Source: Streptomyces sp. MNU76
GTDB taxonomy: Bacteria; Actinomycetota; Actinomycetes; Streptomycetales; Streptomycetaceae
Length of the DNA: 64,000 nt
Direction: 5' to 3'
Assembly (NCBI RefSeq): GCF_020982545.1
Contig: NZ_JAJKLK010000027.1
Coordinates: 1 to 64,000 of the forward strand
Within the stretch, counting starts at the first letter, position 1, and each line of letters starts with the position of its first letter. The notes below the pieces were generated by a model. It was not told the origin of the DNA. It saw only the letters and a list, made by a program, of their open reading frames with translations, and made no database searches. This document shows positions 20,998 to 29,479 of this stretch, piece after piece. Made by a program: the position numbers and the translations under genes.

Positions 20998-22197
20998 TCA
21001 GTTCACCTCGGTGGGTGGGTGTTCCGTCGGCTCCGTGCCCCGGTCGCGTACGGCCAGCAGGGCCGTGCCGATGTGTGCCAGCACTCGTGGGTCGGAGAGG
21101 GACCGGGACGTCAGCTCCTCGACGCGGCGCAACCGGTACCGCACGGTGTTGGGGTGCACGAACAGGCTCCGGGCCGCCGCCGTGGCCGAACCCGCGGCGG
21201 CGAACCAGTGCTCCAGGGTCCGCAGCAGACGCGCCCGCTCCGCGACAGGGAGGTCGAGCACGGGCCGCAGGACCACCTCCACCAGGTGCGCTGCCTCGGC
21301 CGGCGCGGCGGCGACCACCATGGCCAGCGGGTCGTCGTCGAACCGCGCCACACCCGGACCACCGTCCCGCAGCCCGGCCAGCGCGAGCCGGGCGAAGCGC
21401 AGCGCCTGCGGGGTGTCGCGCAGGGAGTGGAAGCTCGGGCTGACGCCCACCCGGGCGCGGGTGCGGCGCAGGACGCCCAGGAAGATGCCCTCGGCCGCCG
21501 CTGTGGGCAGGGCGATCAGACCGATCTGCTGGTCGGGCAACAGCCGCCAGGCAGAGGGGAGTTGAGCCTGGCGCAGCCCGGTCTCGACGCCCGCCAGCGG
21601 CTCCTCGCCCGGCGCGCCGGCCGCCGCCGCGGCGACCGCGTAGGGCCCCCGCTCGGGCAGCCCCAGCTCGCGGGCGGCCTCCCACAGCGTGGTCCGATCG
21701 GCGATGACACCCGTGAACAGCGCCTCCACCAGCGCCGACCGCCGGGCCTGAACCCGTGCGGTCAGCTCGGCCGCCGTCTCCCGGTAGGCCGCCGCGACCG
21801 CCTCCGCGTACAGACCGAACAGCGCCCAGATCTCCGCGGACTTCGCCACCAGCTGGTCGTCGGACACCTTCGGATGGGTACGCGCCTCCGCCACGATCTC
21901 CGTCCACAGCAGTTCGAAGCCGACCCGGTACGCGTGCAGGGTGTCCGCCAGCGGCACACCCTGCACGGCACGGACGCGCCCCGTCTCCCGCGCCGGGCTC
22001 GGGTCCGCGGTGGCACCCGCGCGGAGGTGGTTGAGGATCAGGTCCGCGTTGGCCGTGCACGAGCGGCGCAGCGAGTCGAAGGGGATCAGCGACTCGTCGT
22101 CGTAGGCGACGACGTCCGACCGGATGCGCCCCGCGATCCGCTCACCCAGTTCCGGCAGTCTGGAATGCAGCGCCGCTGCCACGCCCGAGATGTCCAT
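20998..22197 (-). CDS. PucR-family transcriptional regulator
   Basis: 399 residues. The N-terminal half is helical (RsbR-like: HAYRVGFELLWTEIVAEA), a GGDEF-like middle segment follows, and the C-terminal PucR HTH_30 domain reads HWFAAAGSATAAARSLFVHPNTVRYRLRRVEELT, a helix-turn-helix at about 325-375. PucR proteins usually activate divergent or nearby catabolic genes. The ATG at 22197 is 150 bp from the divergently read acyl-CoA ligase, with a 14-bp-arm palindrome between them, so control of that ligase is likely. This is inference from layout. Confidence 0.9.
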   Translation of the reverse strand: MDISGVAAALHSRLPELGERIAGRIRSDVVAYDDESLIPFDSLRRSCTANADLILNHLRAGATADPSPARETGRVRAVQGVPLADTLHAYRVGFELLWTEIVAEARTHPKVSDDQLVAKSAEIWALFGLYAEAVAAAYRETAAELTARVQARRSALVEALFTGVIADRTTLWEAARELGLPERGPYAVAAAAAGAPGEEPLAGVETGLRQAQLPSAWRLLPDQQIGLIALPTAAAEGIFLGVLRRTRARVGVSPSFHSLRDTPQALRFARLALAGLRDGGPGVARFDDDPLAMVVAAAPAEAAHLVEVVLRPVLDLPVAERARLLRTLEHWFAAAGSATAAARSLFVHPNTVRYRLRRVEELTSRSLSDPRVLAHIGTALLAVRDRGTEPTEHPPTEVN

Positions 22198-22210
22198 CTC
22201 CGCAGCCTAA

Positions 22211-22246
22211 CCGCCCTGTTTTGTTCCCCCGGACAACACGGGGCGG
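22211..22246. promoter_or_regulatory. Palindrome between pucR-type gene and acyl-CoA ligase
   Basis: CCGCCCTGTTTTGT, an 8-bp spacer and ACAACACGGGGCGG form 14-bp arms with two mismatches. It lies next to the regulator start in the 150-bp divergent region. It is a candidate binding site for the PucR protein, or a strong hairpin. Confidence 0.5.
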
Positions 22247-22347
22247 CAGGCGCTGTCGTACGGCCCATAGGCCGCCGCCGCGTGTGGCAGCACGATGTCG
22301 GGCAGGTGAACGGCGGATTTCGACGGCGACTTTCGTGGAGGCGGGGC

Positions 22348-23835
22348 ATGGCCAATCTGGCGGAGTACCTGGTGGAGACGGCACAGCGGCAGCCGGGGCG
22401 TCCCGCGCTGCGCCTGGGCGACCAGGTGACCGGCTACGCGGAGCTGGACGAGCGCAGTGCCCGCGCCGCCGCGCTGCTGAGGGCCGAGGGTGTACGGCCG
22501 GGGGACCGCGTCGCCCTGATGCTGCCGAACGTGCCCGAGTTCGTCGTCCTGTACTACGGCGTGCTGCGCGCCGGAGGCGTCGTCGTCCCCATGAACCCGC
22601 TGCTGAAGACGCGGGAGACCGCGTACCACCTGACCGATTCCGGGGCGGTGCTGCTGTTCGAATGGCATCAGGCGCCGGGCGAGGGCGCGCGGGGCGCGGC
22701 CGACGCCGGTGTACGGCACACCGCCGTCGAGCCCGCGGCGTTCGCACGGGCGCTGGCCGGACACGAGCCGCTGCCCGGCGTGGCCGAGACGGCGGACGAC
22801 GACGTGGCCGTGCTGCTGTACACCTCCGGCACCACCGGCCGCCCCAAGGGCGCCACGCTCACCCACGGCGGACTGCGGCACAACACCGAGGTCAACACGG
22901 TCCATGTGCAGCGGATGACACCGCGGGACGTGGTGGTGGGCTGTCTGCCGCTGTTCCACATCTTCGGCCAGATCTGCACCATGAGCGTGGCCGTGCGGGC
23001 CGGCGCCTCGCTCACCCTCATCCCCCGCTTCGAGCCGCAGGCCGTGCTGGAGGCCATCGCGCGGGACGGGGCCACGGTCTTCGAGGGTGTACCGACGATG
23101 TACGCGGCGCTGCTCCAGCATCCGGCGCGGACCGACGTGTCGACGCTGCGGATGTGCGTCTCCGGTGGAGCCTCGCTGCCGGTGGAGATCCTGCACGGCT
23201 TCGAACGGCGCTTCGGTTGCGCGGTGCTGGAGGGCTTCGGCATGTCCGAGACCAGCCCGGTGGTCACCTTCAACCACCCCGACCGACCCCGCAAGGCGGG
23301 CTCCATCGGCACCCCGATCCAGGACGTGGAGGTGCGACTGCTGGACGACAAGGGCCAGGACGTCGAGCCCGGCGAGGTGGGTGAACTGGCCGTGCGGGGG
23401 CCGAACGTGATGAAGGGGTACTGGAACCGGCCCGAGGAGACGGCGGCCGCGATCCCGGACGGCTGGCTGCGCAGCGGCGACCTCGCGCGGCAGGACGAGG
23501 ACGGCTATCTGTACATCGTCGACCGCAAGAAGGACATGATCATCCGCGGGGGCTACAACGTCTACCCGCGTGAGATCGAGGAGGCCCTGCACGAGCACCC
23601 GGCCGTCGCCCTGGCCGCCGTCGTCGGGGTGCCGCACGACCACCTGGGCGAGGAGATCGGTGCCGCGGTCGTCCTGCGGCCCGGCGCCCGTGCCACCCCC
23701 GACGAGCTGAGGGAGTTCGTCAAGGACCGGGTCGCCGCGTACAAGTACCCGCGCGAGGTGTGGCTCATGGAAACCCTGCCGACCGGCCCCAGCGGCAAGA
23801 TCCTCAAGCGGGAGATCACCGTACCGACGGGATGA
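22348..23835 (+). CDS. Long-chain fatty acid:CoA ligase (acyl-CoA synthetase)
   Basis: 495 residues of the ANL superfamily. The phosphate loop is LLYTSGTTGRPKGATLTH, the second core motif is GFGMSETSP, YLYIVDRKKDMIIRGGYNVYP covers the hinge, and the C-terminal catalytic lysine is in GPSGKILKRE. It activates a carboxylate to the adenylate and then the CoA thioester; the length and GYNVYP form fit medium or long-chain FadD. ATG 22348 is chosen over far upstream starts because GGAG plus GCGGGG lies directly ahead and codon bias begins here. It is divergent from the PucR regulator. Confidence 0.92.
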   Translation: MANLAEYLVETAQRQPGRPALRLGDQVTGYAELDERSARAAALLRAEGVRPGDRVALMLPNVPEFVVLYYGVLRAGGVVVPMNPLLKTRETAYHLTDSGAVLLFEWHQAPGEGARGAADAGVRHTAVEPAAFARALAGHEPLPGVAETADDDVAVLLYTSGTTGRPKGATLTHGGLRHNTEVNTVHVQRMTPRDVVVGCLPLFHIFGQICTMSVAVRAGASLTLIPRFEPQAVLEAIARDGATVFEGVPTMYAALLQHPARTDVSTLRMCVSGGASLPVEILHGFERRFGCAVLEGFGMSETSPVVTFNHPDRPRKAGSIGTPIQDVEVRLLDDKGQDVEPGEVGELAVRGPNVMKGYWNRPEETAAAIPDGWLRSGDLARQDEDGYLYIVDRKKDMIIRGGYNVYPREIEEALHEHPAVALAAVVGVPHDHLGEEIGAAVVLRPGARATPDELREFVKDRVAAYKYPREVWLMETLPTGPSGKILKREITVPTG

Positions 23836-23866
23836 CACAACTCCTCTTTCAGGCAAGGGACGTGGG

Positions 23867-24151
23867 ATGCCGAACACCTGTTCGTGCGCCACGCTGCCCC
23901 TGGGGGCCGCGCCGTCCCCGAGGCGGTCGGCCCGCGGGCGGGAGGACCCGGCCGTGCGCCGCCGCCTTCCGCGCCCGGTACGGGGGTTCGCGCCCGGCCT
24001 CTGGGCGGCCTGGGCGTACGACGCCGTCCGGTTCGCCGCCCGGGGCCTCGCCACCGTCGGTGACGACAGCGGCGGGTTCCTGTTCCGGGTGACCGGGGGG
24101 GGAGCGCCCCGGTTCGTGGCGCGCTCCGACGACATCGGGAAGAAGACATGA
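23867..24151 (+). CDS. Small hypothetical protein
   Basis: 94 residues from ATG 23867, with a purine-rich GGGACGTGGG upstream, 31 bp after the acyl-CoA ligase and on the same strand. The N-terminal third is Arg/Pro-rich. The rest (LWAAWAYDAVRFAARGLATV, then DDSGGFLFRVTGG and a basic end) has good third-position bias. No family is recognised. It may form an operon with the ligase, and a chance ORF is the alternative. Confidence 0.4.
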   Translation: MPNTCSCATLPLGAAPSPRRSARGREDPAVRRRLPRPVRGFAPGLWAAWAYDAVRFAARGLATVGDDSGGFLFRVTGGGAPRFVARSDDIGKKT

Positions 24152-24169
24152 GGCCCTCGTCCGGACGGC

Positions 24170-24511
24170 TCAGAGCGGACCGCCGCCGAGCCCGATCTCG
24201 TTCCCGTCCGGGTCGTGGTACGTGAACTTGCGGACGCCGTTGGCATAGGTCTCGCGGCTGCTGGGCTCCAGCCCCCGCCCGGTGATCCCGGCGACCCGGG
24301 CGTCGAGGTCGTCCACGAAGACGGTGTGCAGCGCGTGGCCGGCCCGTCCGGGCCGGTGCTCGATGTACACATAGCGGTGCTCCGCCAGCTCCCACACCGC
24401 CTCCGTGTCGTTCGGGAAGAACGTCGGTGGGGAGCCCAGCAGGCGCTCGTACCAGGAGAGCGCCGCTGTGTAGTCGTTCACCGGGATACCTGCGAAGAGG
24501 ACGACGGCCAT
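24170..24511 (-). CDS. VOC-family (glyoxalase/bleomycin-resistance) protein
   Basis: 113 residues, a single two-module VOC domain. It has FAGIPVNDYTAALSWYERLLG at the start, VYIEHRPGRAGHAL in the middle and FTYHDPDGNEIGLGG at the end, whose Glu is the usual metal or substrate ligand position. The ATG at 24511 lacks a strong ribosome site. It is convergent with the small ORF on the plus strand. Actual chemistry (isomerase, dioxygenase or binding protein) cannot be assigned. Confidence 0.85.
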   Translation of the reverse strand: MAVVLFAGIPVNDYTAALSWYERLLGSPPTFFPNDTEAVWELAEHRYVYIEHRPGRAGHALHTVFVDDLDARVAGITGRGLEPSSRETYANGVRKFTYHDPDGNEIGLGGGPL

Positions 24512-24680
24512 GCAGCCATCGTAGGGGGCGACGGCTCGGACGGGACGTACGTGATCATGCCGCGGCCCCGCCCGGTGGCGTCGACGGCGGGCGCACCGAG
24601 CGGGTCCCGTGCCGGTCACGGCCGGTGGAGAGCCCTGCGGTGAAGGAAGTTGGCTGCTTGCGCGCAGACGCTCCTCGCGC

Positions 24681-24935
24681 TCAGCCCGCCGCTCTGCGGA
24701 CGAGCTCGACGATCCGTGTCTCCGTCTCGTCCGTCAGCTCCGTCAGGGCGTACGTGGTCGGCCACAGGGTGCCCTCGTCGAGGTGCGCCTGGTCACTGAA
24801 GCCGAGGGTGGCGTACCGGCTCTTGAACTTCTGCGCACTCTGGAAGAAGCAGACGACCTTGCTGTTCCTCGCGTAAGCGGGCATGCCATACCAGAGCCTC
24901 GGCGCGAGGTCGGGCGCGGCCCCGGCGACGGGGGC
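24681..24935 (-). pseudogene. DUF1801 (iron-chaperone YdhG-like) gene lacking its 5' half
   Basis: The minus-strand frame ends with a clear DUF1801 C-terminus: APDLAPRLWYGMPAYAR, VVCFFQSAQKFKSRYATL and LDEGTLWPTTYALTELTDE. The normal N-terminal 50-60 residues are missing. Upstream the frame continues as Val-Pro-Gly/Ala-Pro repeats encoded by the adjoining minisatellite. The frame stays open, so an elastin-like N-terminal extension could be translated, but no credible start is visible. I read it as a headless remnant created at the repeat junction. Confidence 0.6.
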
Positions 24936-25300
24936 AGCTGGGGCAGCTGGGGTGGCTGGGGTGGCCGGGGTGCTGGGGGCAGCGGGTCCGCTCGGGATGT
25001 CGGGGACTGAGGGGAGGTCGGGGAAGCTCGGGATGCCGGGGACAGTGGGGACACTCGCGAGGCTGGGGAAGGCGGGGACGTTCAGGATGCCGGGGACGCC
25101 TGGGGCGCTGGAGACAGCGGGGAAGCCTGGGAGGCCGGGGACAGTGGGGACACTCGCGAGGCCGGGGATGCCGGGACGTTCAGGAGGCCAGGGAGGCCAG
25201 GGAGGCCAGGGCTGCCGGGGACCCGAGGGGTACCGGAGACGCCGGGCACAGCGGGGACGCTCGGGACGCCGGGGAGACTGGAGACGCCGGGGGCGCCCGA
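24936..25300. repeat. G-rich minisatellite with about 98-bp higher-order repeat
   Basis: The plus strand is a run of degenerate GGGGNNGCYGGGG-type units: GGGGCAGCT and GGGGTGGCT at 24936-24960, GCCGGGGACAG later, and three GGAGGCCAG copies at 25184-25212. A 29-bp segment at 25035-25063 recurs exactly at 25134-25162, and GGGACGTTCAGGA recurs at 25075 and 25173, giving a higher-order unit of about 98 bp. The strand asymmetry (G on plus) is strong. On the minus strand it reads as VPGIP/VPTVPG-like repeats. Confidence 0.7.
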
Positions 25301-25306
25301 CAGGGC

Positions 25307-26923
25307 ATGCGGACGGGGGACGCGGCCGGTGTCTTCGGCGGTGTGGCCGCGGCCGTAGGCCGGGTCGGTCTCGCCGCGCCGGCCGCTGGCGCCGGTGAGG
25401 CCCTGCGCGTTCTCGGGGCGGAGCCGGCCGCCGAGATCGCCGGTGTCGCTGGAGGAGGTGGTGACGGCGTCGGCGCGGACCACGGGGCCGCGGACACTGC
25501 CGGCGCGGCGGCGCGCGCGGCCGGTGCCGCCGCCGCTGCCGCAGCCCTGCGCGAGGCCGCCGGGGTCGCCGGATGCCGGCGGCTCGGCGATGACATGTAC
25601 CGCCTGCACCGCGCGGCCGCCGAGGCGGCCCGCCGGGCGGGCGATCGCATCGGCTCGGCCCGCGACCTGGCAGCCGCCGCCACCGTCGCGTACCGCTTCT
25701 CCAGCGAGTTCGCCCAGCTCCCCACACCGGACGAGGCGACCGCCCTGCTCACCGCGGCTCGCGAACTCTCCAGCGCCACGAAACTGCCGCCCGGCGCCGC
25801 CGGTCATGCGTCGCACGATCCGTCGGCCTCCCCGTCGCCCGGCCCGGCCGCCGAGCCTCCGGTCACGGGTGCGGCCGCTGCCATCGCTCTCGCCGAAGCC
25901 GCCGTGGTCGTGGACGCCTTCGGGGCCGTTCAGGGGGACGTGGACAACAGTGCGCGGGAGACCGTCCGTCATGCCGAGCGGGCCGTCCGGCTGGCTCGGT
26001 GCGCGGGGGACCCGGTCGCCGAGTCCGCCGCTCTCGACGCGCTGTCCGGGGCCCGGACCTGGGCCGGTGACCCGTTCGGCGCGGCCGAGGCCGCCCGGCG
26101 TCGGATCGACGTCCTGGCCCTCGCGCCACCCACCCCGGCCGCCACGCAGGAACGGATGGACGCCCTCGCCATGGCCGCCGGCACCGCCCTCGGCGTCGGC
26201 GAGCTGGCGCAGGCCCGCCGATGGGGCGGGCAGCTCGCCGGCCACCCGCTGTTCGCCGAGGTGGCCCACCACGCCACGTCCTGGCTGATGGTCGCGGACG
26301 CGTTCGCGGGCCACGGCAGGGACGTGCTCAGCGGCAGCGAACGGTACCTCGACTCCTGGCGCAGGAGCGGCCGTCAGCGGTCGTTCTCGCTCGGCCCCGC
26401 CGCCGCGGCCGTCGCGATGATCCACGGACTGCGCGGCGACCACGACGCACGGTCGGCCTGGCTGACGACCGTCGAGGAGGCCGGTACGGCGGCGGAGCAC
26501 CACCACGGCTACGGCGCGGTCTTCGACGCCATGGTCCTGCTCCACCACGGTGACCCGGAGGCGGCCCTGGCCCGCGTGGCACCGGAACCGGACGAGGTGT
26601 GGAAGTGGGTCTCCTGGATCTGGCACCACTGGTACGTGGGCCTGCGCGCCGAGGCCTCGGTCCTCTCCGGCCACCCGGAGGCCCGCGCGCGGGTCGCCGC
26701 CGCCCGGCGAACGGTCGCCGGCAACCCGGTCGTCACCGCCCAACTGGACCGGGCGCAGGCGCTCCTGGACGGTGACCTGCCCGGTCGGCTCGCCGCCGCG
26801 AAGGCGTGCGACGCGGCGGGCTGCCCCTATCAGTCGGCCCGCACCCTCCTCCTGGCCGGAGGCGACCACACCGCCACCGGCAGGCAAGCCCTCACCGCCC
26901 TCGGCCTCGCCCCCGGCTCCTGA
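25307..26923 (+). CDS. Large helical-repeat protein, probably C-terminal part of an ATP-binding regulator
   Basis: 538 residues as an ORF from ATG 25307. Residues 1-95 are an unusual Gly/Ala/Val-rich stretch continuous with the minisatellite. From about residue 95 (DDMYRLHRAAAEAARRAGD) onward it is regular TPR-like helical sequence ending ALTALGLAPGS, like the C-terminal halves of large AAA/LuxR-type (MalT-like) Streptomyces regulators. No Walker motifs or helix-turn-helix are visible, so the ATPase and DNA-binding parts appear to have been lost at the repeat junction. It converges on the DEAD-box helicase. It could still be a stand-alone TPR protein. Confidence 0.6.
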   Translation: MRTGDAAGVFGGVAAAVGRVGLAAPAAGAGEALRVLGAEPAAEIAGVAGGGGDGVGADHGAADTAGAAARAAGAAAAAAALREAAGVAGCRRLGDDMYRLHRAAAEAARRAGDRIGSARDLAAAATVAYRFSSEFAQLPTPDEATALLTAARELSSATKLPPGAAGHASHDPSASPSPGPAAEPPVTGAAAAIALAEAAVVVDAFGAVQGDVDNSARETVRHAERAVRLARCAGDPVAESAALDALSGARTWAGDPFGAAEAARRRIDVLALAPPTPAATQERMDALAMAAGTALGVGELAQARRWGGQLAGHPLFAEVAHHATSWLMVADAFAGHGRDVLSGSERYLDSWRRSGRQRSFSLGPAAAAVAMIHGLRGDHDARSAWLTTVEEAGTAAEHHHGYGAVFDAMVLLHHGDPEAALARVAPEPDEVWKWVSWIWHHWYVGLRAEASVLSGHPEARARVAAARRTVAGNPVVTAQLDRAQALLDGDLPGRLAAAKACDAAGCPYQSARTLLLAGGDHTATGRQALTALGLAPGS

Positions 26924-26975
26924 GCGAGCCGGTCCGTCCACGGCCCGCTCACCTCGGCCGAGCGGTGCGCGGGTG

Positions 26976-28400
26976 TCAGCGCCCCTTGCGCACCCGGGCG
27001 GCCGCGCGGGCCTCCGCCGCCTTCCGGGCCTCGGCGGCCTTGCGCGACTCCTTCGCGGGGCGCCCCGGCCGGGTGCCGAGGCCCCGGAAGGGCGCGTTGC
27101 CGCCGTTGGACTTCGTCCCGGCCGGTGGCCGCTTCGCCCCGGTGATGTCGGTCAACCGCGCCTCGCCGGACCGCACTTGGGTGACCGTCGGCCGGATCTT
27201 GGCCTCGGACATCATCCGGTTGACGTCGCGCCGCTGGTTGGGGGTGACCAGGGTGACCACCTTCCCGGACTCCCCGGCGCGCGCGGTGCGTCCGCCGCGG
27301 TGCAGATAGTCCTTGGCGTCGGCGGGCGGGTCCACGTTGACGACGAGGTCGAGCGCGTCGATGTGAATGCCCCGGGCCGCGACGTTGGTGGCCACCAGCA
27401 CGGTGACCGCGCCGTCCTTGAACTGCCCGAGCGTGTGCGTGCGTTGGGGCTGCGACTTGCCGCTGTGCAGGGCGGCGGCCCGTACGCCGCTGGCCCGCAG
27501 ATGGCGGGTGAACTGGTCCACCCCGGCCTTGGTCTCGAGGAACATCAGCACCCGGCCGTCCCGGGCGGCGATCTCGGTCGCCGTCGCGTACTTGTCGGCT
27601 GGGTGGATGTTCAGCACATGGTGTTCCATCGTGGTGACCGAGCCGGCGACCCGGTCGACCGAGGCGAGCACCGGATCGTGCAGATGGCCGCGCACCAGCT
27701 GGTCGACGTCACGGTCGAGGGTGGCGGAGAACAGCAGTCGCTGCCCGTCGGGCCGGACCTGGTCCAGGATCTCCGACACCTGCGGCAGGAATCCCAGGTC
27801 GCACATCTGGTCCGCCTCGTCCAGCACCGTGATCCGGACCCGGTCGAGGTGGCAGTCCCGACGGGACACCAGGTCGGCCAGCCGCCCCGGTGTCGCGACG
27901 ACCACCTCGGCACCGGACCGCAGCAGCGCCTGCTGCTTGTTGATCGACAGCCCGCCGACCACCGTCGCCAGCCGCACCCCCAGGGTCCGCGCGTACGGCG
28001 TCAGCGCGTCGTCCACCTGCTGCGCGAGTTCCCGGGTCGGGACCAGAACGAGCGCGAGGGGCCGCTTCGACTCCGCCCGCAGCCCCGCCGTCCGGACCAG
28101 GAGCGCGAGCCCGAACGCCAGCGTCTTGCCCGAACCGGTCCGGGCCCGGCCGAGGACGTCACGGCCGGCCAGCGCGTTCGGCAGGGTCGCCGCCTGGATC
28201 GGGAAGGGCTCGCGCACCCCGAGCTCGGTCATGGTCCGCAGCAGCTCCGGCGGCAGCCCGAGCGTGTCGAAGGACTCGGCCGGCGGCAGATCCCGGGACG
28301 CCGTCTCCGGCGTCGCGGACTCGCCCGCCGACTCGGTGGTGTGCAGGGGTGCGTCGGTGGGGGAGAGCCCGGGGGCCGAGGACGACGGCTGCGCGGTCAA
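26976..28400 (-). CDS. DEAD-box ATP-dependent RNA helicase
   Basis: 474 residues. The Q-motif region is FDTLGLPPELLRTMTELG, motif I ARTGSGKT, Ia PTRELAQQV, II DEAD (DEADQM), III SAT (FSATLDR), V ATNVAARGIHID and VI HRGGRTARAG. A basic Ala/Arg/Lys tail (AAEARKAAEARAAARVRKGR) follows, as in cold-shock-type actinobacterial helicases that unwind structured RNA. I choose TTG 28400 because AGGAAGGG lies at correct spacing; earlier in-frame ATGs lie upstream of or in a leader hairpin. It lies 156 bp after the RNA kinase gene on the same strand but has its own -10-like box and hairpin leader. Confidence 0.9.
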   Translation of the reverse strand: MTAQPSSSAPGLSPTDAPLHTTESAGESATPETASRDLPPAESFDTLGLPPELLRTMTELGVREPFPIQAATLPNALAGRDVLGRARTGSGKTLAFGLALLVRTAGLRAESKRPLALVLVPTRELAQQVDDALTPYARTLGVRLATVVGGLSINKQQALLRSGAEVVVATPGRLADLVSRRDCHLDRVRITVLDEADQMCDLGFLPQVSEILDQVRPDGQRLLFSATLDRDVDQLVRGHLHDPVLASVDRVAGSVTTMEHHVLNIHPADKYATATEIAARDGRVLMFLETKAGVDQFTRHLRASGVRAAALHSGKSQPQRTHTLGQFKDGAVTVLVATNVAARGIHIDALDLVVNVDPPADAKDYLHRGGRTARAGESGKVVTLVTPNQRRDVNRMMSEAKIRPTVTQVRSGEARLTDITGAKRPPAGTKSNGGNAPFRGLGTRPGRPAKESRKAAEARKAAEARAAARVRKGR

Positions 28401-28435
28401 AAGGGAACCCTTCCTGGTGTGGTCGCCCGGAACGC

Positions 28436-28494
28436 GCCGGGGCCCGTACCCCTTGGTACGGGCCCCGGCGGTGTCGAAGCGTGCCCCCATTTTA
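28436..28494 (-). promoter_or_regulatory. Leader of the helicase gene: -10-like box and 15-bp hairpin
   Basis: On the minus strand TAAAAT (28494-28489) could be a -10 element. Downstream is a perfect 15-bp inverted repeat, GCCGGGGCCCGTACC paired with GGTACGGGCCCCGGC (28436-28450 and 28455-28469), with a 4-nt loop, then AGGAAGGG and the TTG start. The hairpin sits in the predicted 5' leader. It may attenuate, stabilise or thermally control translation, or let the helicase regulate its own message. It may also stop transcripts coming from the RNA-repair genes. Confidence 0.5.
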
Positions 28495-28556
28495 CCAGCG
28501 GACGCCCACGGGCCGACCGGCCCGCTCACCCCCGCCCCGGCGGCCGGTGGCGCGGC

Positions 28557-29477
28557 CTAGAAGTTGCCGTAGTTGACCTGCCAGGTCGGCAGCCCCATCC
28601 GCCGCCACACGGCGACGACCCGGTCCCGGTCGTCGAGCGAGACCCGTACGGCGAAACGGTGCCGCACATGCCGGTCGAACAGCTCCGCCTTCACCACGTC
28701 GTCGCGACGCTGGTCACCGGCCGCCCGCATCCACAGCTCGTCGTACGGCACCTCATGTGCGCGCAGCCACGCCTCCGTCCGGTCCCGGTGCTCCTCCCCG
28801 CGCCCGGACAGCAGGACGATCACATCACTGTCGGCGCCGCGGAACGAACGCAGCGCGCCGCGCACCGACACGTTGAGCAGGTCCTCCTCGCAGCGCGTGA
28901 AGTCGTACGCGCCCCGGTCGCCGCGCAGGGCGAGTGTGCCGTCGATGTCGCACATGACCGCCGAGGGCAGCGCCGGGTCGGCGGTGTACGGCTCGACGGC
29001 GGGTTCGTCGTTCAGCCACTCCGCCGTGAGCCGCCAGCCGCCCCTGCGGGACTTCTCGTGCTTGTCGGCGAGGATCCGGATGATCTCCTCACCGACCGGC
29101 CGCTCCCGCGCGGCGTCCCGCCGCAGGCACTCCTCCACCGGCACGTCGGTGAAGTCGTGCACGACGAACGTGGCCAGCCCCGCCACGGCCGCCTTCAGCC
29201 GCTTGGGGATGTGCGGCGTCATGTGCGTGTTGTCCACGACGACGTCGAAACCGCCGTCGACGGCCGCCCGTACCGCCGCGTCCTGGATCGCCAGCACGGT
29301 CTGCTCGTGCGCGTACGACCGGCGCTCGGCGCCCTCGGGCAGCGGGACGTCGAGCATCTGCCGCAGATCGTCGAGGTTGACGCGACGCATCCGGCCCCCG
29401 GACTCCGCCTGCAGCTCGCGCGCGGCCGTCGTCTTTCCCGAGGCGGGCAGCCCCGTCATGACGTGTACCACGGGCAC
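28557..29477 (-). CDS. Polynucleotide 5'-kinase/3'-phosphatase (T4 Pnkp-like)
   Basis: 306 residues. The N-terminal kinase has a P-loop GLPASGKT (9-16), a DDL motif in the DNA/RNA-binding region and VVVDNTH at about 80. The C-terminal HAD phosphatase has CDIDGTLA with Asp177 and Asp179 and then LLSGRGEEHRDRTEAWL. The domain order (kinase then phosphatase) is that of T4 polynucleotide kinase-phosphatase, which heals 2',3'-cyclic-phosphate and 5'-OH RNA ends. GTG 29477 starts 2 bases after the RNA ligase stop, so both genes are co-translated and the products are expected to heal and then seal broken RNA. Confidence 0.92.
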   Translation of the reverse strand: MPVVHVMTGLPASGKTTAARELQAESGGRMRRVNLDDLRQMLDVPLPEGAERRSYAHEQTVLAIQDAAVRAAVDGGFDVVVDNTHMTPHIPKRLKAAVAGLATFVVHDFTDVPVEECLRRDAARERPVGEEIIRILADKHEKSRRGGWRLTAEWLNDEPAVEPYTADPALPSAVMCDIDGTLALRGDRGAYDFTRCEEDLLNVSVRGALRSFRGADSDVIVLLSGRGEEHRDRTEAWLRAHEVPYDELWMRAAGDQRRDDVVKAELFDRHVRHRFAVRVSLDDRDRVVAVWRRMGLPTWQVNYGNF

Positions 29478-29479
29478 GG

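Noticed and set aside
22207..24372. 721-residue minus-strand frame opposite the acyl-CoA ligase
   Set aside because: Rich in Arg, His, Val and Gly with no domain; it is the exact antisense of a clear ANL-family enzyme.
24936..25300. CRISPR array or collagen-like surface gene
   Set aside because: No regular repeat-spacer pattern. The Val-Pro-Gly frame lacks a start or signal peptide and follows from the minisatellite composition.
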